From the NCBI RefSeq assembly GCF_002209555.1, contig NZ_NJIF01000004.1, forward strand, positions 124,001-188,000: a stretch of DNA of 64,000 nucleotides, in the 5' to 3' direction. Source of the stretch: Achromobacter insolitus (GTDB lineage: Bacteria > Pseudomonadota > Gammaproteobacteria > Burkholderiales > Burkholderiaceae_B). Each line of letters opens with the position of its first letter. The first letter of the stretch is position 1. Below, piece by piece: positions 9,393 through 17,002 of this stretch. A program made the position numbers and the translations under genes. Under the pieces are notes generated by a model that was given only the letters and a program-made list of their open reading frames with translations, searched no databases and was not told the origin of the DNA.

Positions 9393-10658
9393 TTAAGATT
9401 TCTGGCCTGCGGCCTTGTCCTGCTGCGCGGGCTCGGCCGGCTTGGCGCCAGGCTGCGGGGCGGATTCCGCCGGCTTGGCGCCGGGTTGCGCAGGAGCCTG
9501 GCCGCCCGGCGCGGCTGCGCCGTTCTTCTTCCATTCGCTGGCTTGAACCGGAGCGCCGGGGCGGACCTTCTGGAATCCTTCCACCACGACCACGTCGCCG
9601 GCCTTCAAGCCGCTGGTGACGATCCAATTGCTCTGGAGGGCGCCACCCGTGGTGACCGGAATCTGCTCGATCTTGTTGTCCTTGACCAGCATCAGGCTTT
9701 GCAGGCCGTCCGCGGTGCGCTGCAACGCCTGCTGCGGCACCATCAGCGCCTTGTCGTCCACGCCTTGCTCCAGGCGCACGCGCACGTACATGCCGGGCAG
9801 CAGGATGCCGTCGGGGTTGGGGACCTCGGCGCGCAGGTTCACCTGGCCGGTGCTCGGGTCCACCGTGATGCCGGTGAACAGCAGCTTGCCCGGCTGACCG
9901 TATTCGGAGCCGTCTTCCAGCACGATGGTGGCGCGGGCGGTGTCCTTGCCGACCTGCTGCAATTGGCCGCTGGCGAAAGCGCGGCGCAGGGACGCAAGTT
10001 CCGCGGTGGATTGGGTGAAGTCGACGTAGATCGGATCCAGCTGCTGCACCGTGGCCATCTGCGTGGCCGAGGTGGCCTCGACCAGCGCCCCCTCGGTGAC
10101 CAGCGGCTTGCCGATGCGGCCCGTGATGGGCGAGGTCACGTCGGTATAGCCGAGGTTGATCGCGGCATTGTCCTGGGCCGCCTTGGCGGCGGCGACAGCG
10201 GCGTCCGCCTGGCGGTACGACGCCACCGCATTGTCATATTCCTGCTTGCTGACGGCATTGGCCTTGACCAGCGGCGCGTAGCGGTCGGCCAGCAGCTTGG
10301 CGCTGAACAGATTGGCCTGCGCCTGCTTGAGCTGCGCTGCCGCCTGATCGTACGCGGCCTTGTACGGCGCCGGATCGATCTTGAAGAGCAGCTGGTTTTC
10401 CTTGACGTCTCCGCCCTGCTCGAAGGCAATCTTCTGCACGATGCCGGTAACCCGCGAGCGGATCTGCGCATCCCGCACGGCGTCCACGCGGCCAGGCAGT
10501 TCGGATACGATCGGCGCGCGCTGCGGCTGGATCGTAATGACGCTGACCTGCGGCATGCCAGGGTTCATCTGCGGCTTTTCACCGCAACCCGCCAATATCA
10601 GCGCGAGGACTCCACCGGAAAAAGCCAGCCCAGAAATACGTTTAGGCGAAAACCGCAT
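9393..10658 (-). CDS. acrA: RND efflux periplasmic adaptor lipoprotein (AcrA/MexA family)
   Basis: This 421-residue membrane-fusion protein bridges the inner-membrane pump and the outer-membrane channel. It has a lipoprotein signal with lipobox LAGC (cysteine near 25), then GEKPQMNPGMPQVSVITIQP. The lipoyl/barrel-sandwich halves are visible in LPGRVDAVRDAQIRSRVTGI (about 54-73) and DVTSPITGRIGKPLVTEGAL (about 170-190), around an alpha-helical hairpin. The C-terminus is an Ala/Pro/Lys-rich low-complexity tail of about 50 residues (APAQPGAKPAE repeats), longer than in AcrA. It is the first gene of the operon, and a promoter candidate lies about 50 bp upstream. Confidence 0.93.
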   Translation of the reverse strand: MRFSPKRISGLAFSGGVLALILAGCGEKPQMNPGMPQVSVITIQPQRAPIVSELPGRVDAVRDAQIRSRVTGIVQKIAFEQGGDVKENQLLFKIDPAPYKAAYDQAAAQLKQAQANLFSAKLLADRYAPLVKANAVSKQEYDNAVASYRQADAAVAAAKAAQDNAAINLGYTDVTSPITGRIGKPLVTEGALVEATSATQMATVQQLDPIYVDFTQSTAELASLRRAFASGQLQQVGKDTARATIVLEDGSEYGQPGKLLFTGITVDPSTGQVNLRAEVPNPDGILLPGMYVRVRLEQGVDDKALMVPQQALQRTADGLQSLMLVKDNKIEQIPVTTGGALQSNWIVTSGLKAGDVVVVEGFQKVRPGAPVQASEWKKNGAAAPGGQAPAQPGAKPAESAPQPGAKPAEPAQQDKAAGQKS

Positions 10659-10708
10659 TGAAACCCCCGCGTAGCGTAGTAAACCGTAATCGCGTCAAGT
10701 AACCGCAG

Positions 10709-10737
10709 TATTTAACCGCGGCTTCTGGCCACGATCA
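10709..10737 (-). promoter_or_regulatory. candidate sigma-70 promoter for the efflux operon
   Basis: Read on the minus strand, TTGATC (10737-10732) is followed after 17 bp by TTAAAT (10714-10709), about 50 bp before the acrA start. The match is moderate. The gap beyond it is AT-richer than its surroundings and holds two small inverted repeats: TAACT-C-AGTTA at 10785-10795 and GTACG-N9-CGTAC at 10834-10852. Either could be a repressor site. No efflux-type TetR, MarR or LysR gene adjoins; the nearest regulator is the winged-helix gene at 10859. Confidence 0.4.
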
Positions 10738-10858
10738 AAAACAAGAAGCATGCGTCATCAAGGCACGTAATTAGCCCAGTAATGTAACTCAGTTATTGGG
10801 GAAATCACTGATTTTTAGTGCTTCAAAGGCCGCGTACGGGGGGCTTTCGTACAACAAA

Positions 10859-11224
10859 TCAGGTATCGGAAAGCTCCATGAGGTTACCCAGGAACACATA
10901 GCCCATGCCATGCACCGTGTGTAGCGGCAGCCTTGCGCCGGCCCGCAGGACCTTGCCCCGCAGGCGGCAAATGGCCACGTTCAGCGTGCGCATCGTGGTG
11001 CGCCGGCGCACGGCGATGAACTCTTCACGCCGCAATTCCCTGCCGGGATTGGCAGCAAGGCTCAACAGGCAGGCGCGCTCCAGGGCGCTCAGCCCGATGC
11101 GGGCGCCATGCGGCGTCAGCAGGGTCCAGCCCTGGTAGAGCAGCGTCCACCAACCGTCCGTGGGAAAAGAGGAATTGGCCGCGCGGACGGACGCGGACGG
11201 AACAAGGCGAGCGGGGGCTTTCAC
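10859..11224 (-). CDS. stand-alone winged-helix DNA-binding protein (OmpR/PhoB C-terminal type)
   Basis: The product is about 121 residues, almost entirely an OmpR/PhoB-type DNA-binding domain: GARIGLSALERACLLSLAAN, ELRREEFIAV, RTLNVAICRLRGKV and the winged hairpin HTVHGMGYVF. There is no receiver domain, sensor kinase or membrane helix, so its input is unknown. I chose the GTG at 11224 because GGAG lies 7 nt upstream. Reading further to a TTG at 11284 adds only an Arg-rich stretch. It ends 200 bp upstream of acrA on the same strand, so it could be a local regulator of the pump, but that is positional inference only. Confidence 0.7.
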   Translation of the reverse strand: MKAPARLVPSASVRAANSSFPTDGWWTLLYQGWTLLTPHGARIGLSALERACLLSLAANPGRELRREEFIAVRRRTTMRTLNVAICRLRGKVLRAGARLPLHTVHGMGYVFLGNLMELSDT

Positions 11225-11420
11225 GATGGGTCTCCGCCGGGACGGTCCGCGCCGCGCAGCACGGCGGGGCCGCTCCCGGAACAAGGTTGCAGGTTGTCCT
11301 GGGAGACTACCGGCGGGAGCTCGCCTGCGGCGGCATCCGCACGCACCTATCAGACCGATCCGATCCCTTGCCTGACCCGTACCGATCTGTACGGGTCATG
11401 AGCGACCCGCGTCCGGCGAT

Positions 11421-12614
11421 TCAGGTGCGTTTGCCGTTGCGGTGGATATCGTGGGTGACGAAGCAGCTGTCCTGCGTAGGACGAGCGAGGATGCCCGGCT
11501 TGGCCAACGTGGCGCGGATGTCGGCCAGGCCGGACTCCCAGTGCTCACGCATGGCCTCGGTGCCGAATTCGTAGTCCTTGGAGTAACGCTCCCGGTGCTT
11601 GGATTCGTAGATGAGGTTGATGATGTTGGTAGCCGGCGTATGGGACAGCTTGCGGATTTCCGCGAATTCGGCCGCATTGCGCTCGGCTTCCGGCAGCTTC
11701 TCCAGCAGGCGCTGCAAGCCATGCCGCAGCTTGAGCACGCGCCTCAACTGATCGGTGACCAGTCGGGTCCGGCTGGAATACTGGATGTCCTTCTGGCGCT
11801 CGGCCACTTCCTCCAGCGTGGTGGGCAAGCCGCCGCGCGCCGGCCACAGGTCGACCTGGAACGCCAGCGTATCCCGCATGTTGTCGGTGGTGAGCACCTG
11901 GGCCAGCGGCGTGTTGGATACCACGCCGCCGTCCCAGTAGTGCTCGCCGTCGATCTCGACGGAAGGAAAGCCGGGCGGCAAGGCTCCTGAGGCCATGATG
12001 TGCTCGGGGGCCAGGGTGTCCTTCAGGCTATCGAAATAGGCGAAGTTGCCGGTCCGCACGTTCACCACGCCGAAACTGGCGCGCACTGTTCCGCTGTTGA
12101 GCAGGTCGAAATCCACGAACTCCCGCAAGGTCGCGGCCAGCGGCGTGGTGTCATAGAAGCTGGTGGATGCGGCGCCCTTGCCATGCACGAGGTAAGGCGG
12201 AGGAAAACGCGGTTTGAAAAAACCCGGTTGCCCCGAGAACAAGGCCTGGAACGCCGACAGCCGTCCATTCATGACGGGTGAGCCGAAGCCGAACGGCAAG
12301 CCTTCGAACATGGGGCTCAGCGTTTCGCCCCAGGGCACCGAGGCGAAGCCGGCTGGTCGGCAGATGCGTTCCCAGAACCCGCGCAGGCGCTCCACGCGCT
12401 CGTCTTCGCGGGAGCCGGCGATGATCGCCGCATTGATCGACCCGATCGAGATGCCGGAAATCCAGTTGGGACGGATGCCCGCCTCGTGCAGCCCCTCGTA
12501 CACCCCGGCCTGGTAGGCTCCCAGCGCTCCCCCGCCCTGCAGCACCAGGGCAACGACTTCATAGGGCGGCGTGTCGCCGGTATCTTGGGTTGGGGCCTTG
12601 CGACGAGTGCTCAT
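11421..12614 (-). CDS. patatin-like phospholipase family protein
   Basis: The 397-residue product is a patatin-type serine lipase/acylhydrolase with a Ser-Asp dyad. The oxyanion glycine loop is LQGGGALGAYQAGVYEGL (about 28-45), the nucleophile elbow is GISIGS (about 55-60), and the dyad aspartate is in YWDGGVVSNTPLAQVL near 215. The region after residue 260 resembles the extra C-terminal domain of the larger bacterial patatins (DUF3734 type). There is no signal peptide, so it is probably cytosolic or peripheral; several relatives act in storage-polymer or membrane-lipid turnover. It lies 33 bp downstream of the lipoprotein gene at 12648 and may share its transcript. Confidence 0.88.
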   Translation of the reverse strand: MSTRRKAPTQDTGDTPPYEVVALVLQGGGALGAYQAGVYEGLHEAGIRPNWISGISIGSINAAIIAGSREDERVERLRGFWERICRPAGFASVPWGETLSPMFEGLPFGFGSPVMNGRLSAFQALFSGQPGFFKPRFPPPYLVHGKGAASTSFYDTTPLAATLREFVDFDLLNSGTVRASFGVVNVRTGNFAYFDSLKDTLAPEHIMASGALPPGFPSVEIDGEHYWDGGVVSNTPLAQVLTTDNMRDTLAFQVDLWPARGGLPTTLEEVAERQKDIQYSSRTRLVTDQLRRVLKLRHGLQRLLEKLPEAERNAAEFAEIRKLSHTPATNIINLIYESKHRERYSKDYEFGTEAMREHWESGLADIRATLAKPGILARPTQDSCFVTHDIHRNGKRT

Positions 12615-12647
12615 GCAGCATCCTCCAGGCAGGGCTGGCAGGCTGCC

Positions 12648-13241
12648 CTACGGTTTGCTTTTATCCGGCAATTGCGGCGCGGCCACGCCCGCGCGGAACG
12701 GATACTTCGAGAAAATCTGCGCGACCACCTTGTCCGTGTTTTCGGCCGAGGCGGACGCGTCGGGCTGGACCTCGCCCACCGCCACGCCTTCCCACACCAG
12801 TTGCCTGCGGCGCGCGTCGACGAGGTCGATGTTCAAAGTGCCCTCAGTATATTGGTAGACGTCATCGCCCCAGCCGTAACCGGGCCAACCGCCATAAAAG
12901 CCCGCGCGATAGCCGTAATACGGGCCCATGGGCGGCGCGGCAGGCGTGACCTGCACCTTCTGCTGCAGCTTGGCGCTGAAGTTGACCAGCAGGTCGGGAT
13001 TGGCCGCGCTATAGGTATAGCCGCGCATTTCCATCTGGCCGCGCGTGGCGTCCTTGAGGCGCTCGGTCAACAGCGTGCTGTAGCCAGCCCTGTCCGTGCC
13101 CAGCGGCGACATATAGCCGAACGTCCGGTACTGCGCGAAATTTGCTTGGTGGTCGTAGTCGCTCTTGACCGTGGGGCCGGAGGCGCAGGCCGCCAGCAGA
13201 GCCGTCATGGAACCCGCAGCCAGCAATTTGAACGCTTTCAT
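12648..13241 (-). CDS. DUF4136-type lipoprotein of unknown function
   Basis: From the ATG at 13241 (GGAGAA 8 nt upstream) the product is 197 residues. It has a lipoprotein signal MKAFKLLAAGSMTALLAAC with the lipidated cysteine near 19. The mature part begins SGPTVKSDYDHQANFAQYRT and contains FGYMSP and an Asp/Tyr-rich middle, then GTLNIDLVDARRRQLVWEG. This pattern is that of the DUF4136 family, small outer-membrane or periplasmic lipoproteins without a known job. A Gly/Tyr-rich stretch (GPYYGYRAGFYGGWPGYGWG) occupies about 115-135. A longer frame to 13301 adds 20 residues that would place the signal peptide internally, so I rejected it. Confidence 0.8.
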   Translation of the reverse strand: MKAFKLLAAGSMTALLAACASGPTVKSDYDHQANFAQYRTFGYMSPLGTDRAGYSTLLTERLKDATRGQMEMRGYTYSAANPDLLVNFSAKLQQKVQVTPAAPPMGPYYGYRAGFYGGWPGYGWGDDVYQYTEGTLNIDLVDARRRQLVWEGVAVGEVQPDASASAENTDKVVAQIFSKYPFRAGVAAPQLPDKSKP

Positions 13242-13407
13242 GTCGTTTTCTCCGTGAGCCCGAGGCGTACACATAGTGCCGCGAAGCCCGCAAAATTTCA
13301 ACAGAATCTCATTCTCATCGCACGGATTGCCGACCGCCAGCGCAACCCTCCGTCCATTACACTTTCAGGTTGTCCCATACCTTGACCCGAGCACGGGCAC
13401 GACACAG

Positions 13408-14202
13408 ATGCTGGAACTCGATGGCTCGATTTGGTTTCGCTCCGGCGCCCAGACCTGGGGCGGAAAGAACCGTATAGACCTGCTGGCGCAGATCGACGCC
13501 ACGGGGTCGATCACGGCTGCCGCGCGCGCGGTGGGCATGAGCTACAAGGGCGCCTGGGATGCCATCGACGCCATGAACAACCTGGCAGGAGAACCGCTGG
13601 TGATCCGGGCCGCCGGCGGCAAGGGCGGCGGCGGCACGCGCCTGACGGACCGTGCGCGCGGCCTCATCGCCACCTTCCGCGCCCTGGAGGCCGAACACCG
13701 CAAGTTCATGGAAAACCTGACCCGCGCTGGCGTGAACGCCAGCGGCGATATCGACCTCATGAGGCGTTTCATGCTCAAGACCAGCGCGCGCAACAAACTA
13801 TTGGGCACCGTCATCCAGATTCGCGCCGGCGCCGTCAATGACGAGATCGTCCTGCGCATCGCGGGCGGCCAGACCATCACGGCCACCATCACCCGCGAAA
13901 GCACCCAGGAATTGGGATTGGCCGTGGGCAAAGAGGCGATTGCGTTGGTCAAGGCCTCGTCCGTCATCGTGGGCGCGCCCGGCCCCGGCCTGCGCCTGTC
14001 GGCCCGCAACCAGCTGCCGGGCAAGATCACCGCATTGCGCCCGGGCGCCGTCAACAGCGAAATCCTGATCGGCCTGGAAGGCGGCGTGACGCTGGCAGCC
14101 ATCGTCACCAACGAAAGCGCGCAGGATCTGGGGCTGGACGCAGGCGCCGACGCCGTGGCGATCTTCAAGGCATCGAGCGTCATTCTGGGCGTGCTGGACT
14201 GA
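13408..14202 (+). CDS. modE: molybdenum-dependent transcriptional regulator ModE
   Basis: ModE is a dimeric repressor that binds DNA when its C-terminal domain is loaded with molybdate. The 264-residue product has the N-terminal LysR-like helix-turn-helix (NRIDLLAQIDATGSITAAAR and VGMSYKGAWDAIDAMNNLAG, about 22-65) and two TOBE/MOP molybdate-binding modules: ARNKLLGTVIQIRAGAVNDE near 130 and ARNQLPGKITALRPGAVNSE near 200. The ATG at 13408 gives the usual length; the upstream in-frame extension lacks family sequence. It converges on modC with a 16-bp gap, and a ModE operator lies over the modA promoter at 16404-16427, so the circuit is self-contained. Confidence 0.93.
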   Translation: MLELDGSIWFRSGAQTWGGKNRIDLLAQIDATGSITAAARAVGMSYKGAWDAIDAMNNLAGEPLVIRAAGGKGGGGTRLTDRARGLIATFRALEAEHRKFMENLTRAGVNASGDIDLMRRFMLKTSARNKLLGTVIQIRAGAVNDEIVLRIAGGQTITATITRESTQELGLAVGKEAIALVKASSVIVGAPGPGLRLSARNQLPGKITALRPGAVNSEILIGLEGGVTLAAIVTNESAQDLGLDAGADAVAIFKASSVILGVLD

Positions 14203-14218
14203 TGCCTCGACTTAGCCC

Positions 14219-14905
14219 TCAAACGCCCACGTCGTCGTCGTGGCGGCGCACCCTGCCCTCGCGCACCTCGAACACTGCGTCGGCCAGCGCATCGACGTCA
14301 GCCGGGTCGTGCGTGATCAATAGCATCGGCACGTCCAGCTGACGCTGCAAGGCGGCCAGTTCCAAGCGCATCTTCCCCCGCAACTGCGAATCCAGCGCGG
14401 AAAAGGGTTCATCGAGCAGCAGGATGTCCGGGCGCAGCATCAGCGCTCGCGCCAACGCCACCCGCTGCTTCTGTCCACCCGAGATTTCACTGGGGTAGCT
14501 GCCCACGATAGAACCCAGCTCGAACGCATCGACCCAGCGCTGCGCCTCCGGCCCGACTTCGCGCCTCGGCGGATTGCGCCAGCCCCGCCGCAGCCCGAAG
14601 GCGATGTTCTGCGCGACGGTCAGGTGGGGAAACAGGGCATAGTCCTGGAACAGATAGGCGACGCGGCGCGACTGCGCGGGCAGGTTGACGCTGGCATCCG
14701 AATCGAACAGCACGCGGCCATTGATTTCGATGCGGCCCGCATCCGGACGCAACAGGCCCGCCACGGCCCGCAGCGTCAGGCTCTTGCCCGCCCCGGAAGG
14801 ACCGAACAACGCAATGCGCTTGGCCGACGAATCGAACGCAACGTCCAGCGTAAAACGGCGGTCGCCCGACACCATCTGTTTGCGCACCTGAAGGCTGACG
14901 CTCAT
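14219..14905 (-). CDS. modC: molybdate ABC transporter ATP-binding protein (short form)
   Basis: This ATPase drives molybdate import with ModB. It has the Walker A GPSGAGKSLTLRAVAG (about 34-49), the Q-loop FQDYALFPHLTVAQNIAFGL, the ABC signature SGGQKQRVALARAL and Walker B DILLLDEPFSALDS. At 228 residues it ends right after the nucleotide-binding domain and lacks the C-terminal TOBE domain of about 120 residues found in E. coli-type ModC. Molybdate feedback through ModC is therefore probably absent here and may rest on ModE alone. Its start overlaps the modB stop by 4 bp. Confidence 0.9.
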   Translation of the reverse strand: MSVSLQVRKQMVSGDRRFTLDVAFDSSAKRIALFGPSGAGKSLTLRAVAGLLRPDAGRIEINGRVLFDSDASVNLPAQSRRVAYLFQDYALFPHLTVAQNIAFGLRRGWRNPPRREVGPEAQRWVDAFELGSIVGSYPSEISGGQKQRVALARALMLRPDILLLDEPFSALDSQLRGKMRLELAALQRQLDVPMLLITHDPADVDALADAVFEVREGRVRRHDDDVGV

Positions 14906-15591
14906 AGGGCGCTCCCGTTGCGGCGGCCGCTACTCACAGGCACCAGTTTGCCGGCCAGCAGCAAGACCACCACGCAGGTCACCGAAGTCACCATCACCAG
15001 CATATTGGCCGTGGCATCGTCGCCCGCCTGCACTGCCTCGTAGATGGCGACGGACAGGGTCTGCGTGCGCCCCGGCAGATTGCCGGCAATCATCAGCGTG
15101 GCGCCGAATTCGCCCAGCGCGCGCGCGAATGCCAGCAACACGCCCGCCGCGATGCCGCGGGCGGCCAGCGGCAAGGTAACGCGAAAGAACACCCCTGCTT
15201 CGCATACGCCCAGCACGCGCGCCGCGCTCTCCAGTTGGCTATCGACGTTCTCGAAAGCGGCGCGCGCCGATTTGAACACCAGGGGAAAAGCCACCACGGA
15301 AGCCGCGATCACCGCCCCTTGCCAGGTGAAGACCAGTTCGATGCCCCAGCCCGCCAGGGTCTCGCCAATAATGCCGCGGCGTCCCAGCAGCACCAGCAGG
15401 TAGTAGCCAAGCACTGTGGGCGGCAGCACCAGCGGCAAGGTGAGCAGCGCGTCCAGCAGGTCCCGCCCCGGCCAGCGCCAGCGCGACAGGCCATAGGCCG
15501 CGGCCGTGCCGGCCACGGTTGCCAACAGCGTTGCCCAGCCTGCCACTTTCAGGGAAAGCAGCAGCGGAACCCAAACCGGATCACTCATCAA
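14902..15591 (-). CDS. modB: molybdate ABC transporter permease
   Basis: ModB is the inner-membrane channel subunit. The 229-residue protein has about five hydrophobic helices and the coupling loop ESAARVLGVCEAGVFFRVTLPLAARGIAAG near 130-160, of which LGVCEAGVFFRVTLPLA is the EAA-type contact for ModC. TLPLVLPPTVLGYYLL near 50 is the sequence typical of molybdate and sulfate permeases. It is 20 bp downstream of modA and overlaps modC by 4 bp, giving the order modA-modB-modC. Confidence 0.93.
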   Translation of the reverse strand: MMSDPVWVPLLLSLKVAGWATLLATVAGTAAAYGLSRWRWPGRDLLDALLTLPLVLPPTVLGYYLLVLLGRRGIIGETLAGWGIELVFTWQGAVIAASVVAFPLVFKSARAAFENVDSQLESAARVLGVCEAGVFFRVTLPLAARGIAAGVLLAFARALGEFGATLMIAGNLPGRTQTLSVAIYEAVQAGDDATANMLVMVTSVTCVVVLLLAGKLVPVSSGRRNGSAL

Positions 15592-15611
15592 TGCCTACGA
15601 TTCAACAGGTA

Positions 15612-16370
15612 TCAGGGCTTCTGGAAGCCGTAGCGCGACAGTATCGCCTGCCCCGCGGGGGACAGCACATAGGCAACGAAACTTTCCGCTTCCTTGGCGG
15701 CGGCCTCGCGAGTCGTGACGGCGATGGGATAGGTAACCGGGGTCTGCGAAGGCACGCGCACCGCGATCTTGACCTTGTCCGCCATGACGGCTGCATCGGT
15801 CGCGAACACGAAGCCCGCGTCGACCTCGCCGCGAGCCACGTAGTCCAGGCTCTGGCGCACGTTCTGGGCCAGCACGCTCTTGGCCTGCACTGCGCTCCAC
15901 AGGCCGGCGGCTTCCAGCGCGCCCTGCGTATAGCGGCCCACCGGCACCGATGCCGGGTTGCCATAGGCGACACGCTTGACGTCGTCGCGGGTCAGGTCCT
16001 TCAGCGTGGTGATGTTGGCCTTGCTGTCGGCCGGGACGATCAACACTACCTGATTGGCGGCGAAGTCCACGCGGGAGGCCGGCTTGACGGCCTTTTCCTC
16101 GATCGCCTTGTCCATGGCCTTCTGGTCTGCCGAGGCGAACACGTCGGCCGGCGCGCCCTTGACGATCTGCTGCAACAGCACGTCGGATGCGCCGAAATTC
16201 AGGATGACTTTAGTGCCGGCGTGCTCTTTTTCGTAGCCCTGAGCGACTTCCTTGAATGCATTGGTCAGGCTGGCGGCGGCCGACACGACCAGGTCGCCGG
16301 CGCAGGCATTGGCGCCCCACGTGGCGGCCAGCGCCAGGGACAGCGCCACGATCGGACGTTTGCGGAACAT
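15612..16370 (-). CDS. modA: molybdate-binding periplasmic protein
   Basis: ModA captures molybdate or tungstate in the periplasm. The 252-residue precursor has a cleavable signal (MFRKRPIVALSLALAATWGA then NACAG). Family motifs follow: DLVVSAAASLTNAFKEVA (about 26-43, the anion-binding Ser/Thr loop), NFGASDVLLQQI near 58 and PADVFASADQKAMDKA near 73. It ends with AGQAILSRYGFQKP, the usual C-terminus. The ATG at 16370 has GGGAG 8 nt upstream and is preceded by the promoter and ModE site annotated separately. Confidence 0.94.
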   Translation of the reverse strand: MFRKRPIVALSLALAATWGANACAGDLVVSAAASLTNAFKEVAQGYEKEHAGTKVILNFGASDVLLQQIVKGAPADVFASADQKAMDKAIEEKAVKPASRVDFAANQVVLIVPADSKANITTLKDLTRDDVKRVAYGNPASVPVGRYTQGALEAAGLWSAVQAKSVLAQNVRQSLDYVARGEVDAGFVFATDAAVMADKVKIAVRVPSQTPVTYPIAVTTREAAAKEAESFVAYVLSPAGQAILSRYGFQKP

Positions 16371-16403
16371 GATTTTCTCCCAGGGAAATCGCTAAGTCGG
16401 TGA

Positions 16404-16427
16404 CGAAATATATCTAGGTATATAACG
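16404..16427 (-). promoter_or_regulatory. modA operator: ModE operator
   Basis: On the minus strand the site reads CGTTATATA-(CCTAGA)-TATATTTCG, a near-perfect 24-bp palindrome matching the known ModE pattern CGNTATAT with its inverted partner. It lies between the -35 and -10 of the modA promoter and covers the -10, the arrangement expected for molybdate-dependent repression. The plus-strand copy is equally recognisable. The modE gene itself lies 2.2 kb away at the other end of the cluster. Confidence 0.85.
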
Positions 16428-16435
16428 CTCGTCAA
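16407..16435 (-). promoter_or_regulatory. sigma-70 promoter of modABC
   Basis: Minus-strand TTGACG (16435-16430) and TATATT (16412-16407) are separated by exactly 17 bp. Each matches consensus at five of six positions. The start point would fall about 30 nt upstream of the modA ATG. The ModE palindrome overlaps the -10 box. Confidence 0.75.
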
Positions 16436-16486
16436 TTTTGCTCCCGAGGGGCGTTGAGCAAAATCAAGAAGGGGCGGACGCCGGCC

Positions 16487-16837
16487 TCAGCCGCGCGCTA
16501 CCGTGGTCTCGCGTACCGTTTCGGGCGTCAGGCGCGCACGCAGGTGTTCCAGCGCCAGTTCGGGCCGGGCCGACCCGCACATGAAGATATCGAGCGCCGC
16601 GAACCGGTGCTCGGGCCAGGTGTGGACGCTGATGTGGGATTCGCTGAGCAGGACTACGCCCGTCACGCCCGCGCCGTCGCCGAAATGATGGAAGTGCGCG
16701 CTCAGCACGCGGGCTCCCGCCGCCTCCGCCGCGGCGATCAGGTCGCGCTCCAGCGCTTGGGCATCGGTCAGGAGATCCGGCGGCACGCCACGGAAATCGG
16801 CCAGCACATGACGGCCGGGAGTGGCATGCAAAGTCAC
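16487..16837 (-). CDS. speD: SpeD-type pyruvoyl-dependent decarboxylase (S-adenosylmethionine decarboxylase family, class 1B size)
   Basis: The product is 116 residues from the GTG at 16837, matching the short self-processing AdoMet decarboxylases. The cleavage site is LLSESHISVHTWPEH: chain scission would occur at Glu66-Ser67, turning the serine into the pyruvoyl cofactor. His72 of the motif and the later cysteine in DIFMCG near 87 match the processing and catalytic residues. Its GTG overlaps the TGA of the preceding small Ser/Gly-rich frame (GTGA), so translational coupling is likely; an ATG at 16891 would run deep into that frame. In canonical spermidine synthesis it would make decarboxylated AdoMet. 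Some relatives of this fold decarboxylate other amino acids, so the substrate is not certain. Confidence 0.82.
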   Translation of the reverse strand: MTLHATPGRHVLADFRGVPPDLLTDAQALERDLIAAAEAAGARVLSAHFHHFGDGAGVTGVVLLSESHISVHTWPEHRFAALDIFMCGSARPELALEHLRARLTPETVRETTVARG

Positions 16838-17000
16838 TTGTGCGATCCGCCCGAAGACCAGCCGGAACCGCCGGACGAGCTGCTGCCCCAACTGCTGCTG
16901 GAGCCGCCGCCGCTGGACATGCGAGCGCCCGGCGTACTGAACCCGGTCGCGAAGATCACCACCACGATGGCGTAGACGGTGTACAGGAGCTTGCCCATCT
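16834..17000 (-). pseudogene. small Ser/Gly-rich membrane peptide gene with an apparent 2-nt frame disruption
   Basis: Directly after the DUF4178 stop (2-nt gap) an ATG at 17000 opens MGKLLYT and then hits a stop after 14 codons. From 16965 a second frame gives VVVIFATGFSTPGAR, then a Ser/Gly/Trp tail of about 27 residues (SSSSWGSSSSGG, GSGWSSGGSHK), ending at the speD start. Removing one GT of the (GT)3 run at 16979-16984 joins them into a single 54-residue protein: a short N-terminus, one membrane helix and a Ser/Gly tail. The join is inference. The disruption may be a slipped-repeat mutation or a base-calling error; alternatively a shorter 43-residue protein starts at GTG 16965. Confidence 0.55.
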
Positions 17001-17002
17001 TG

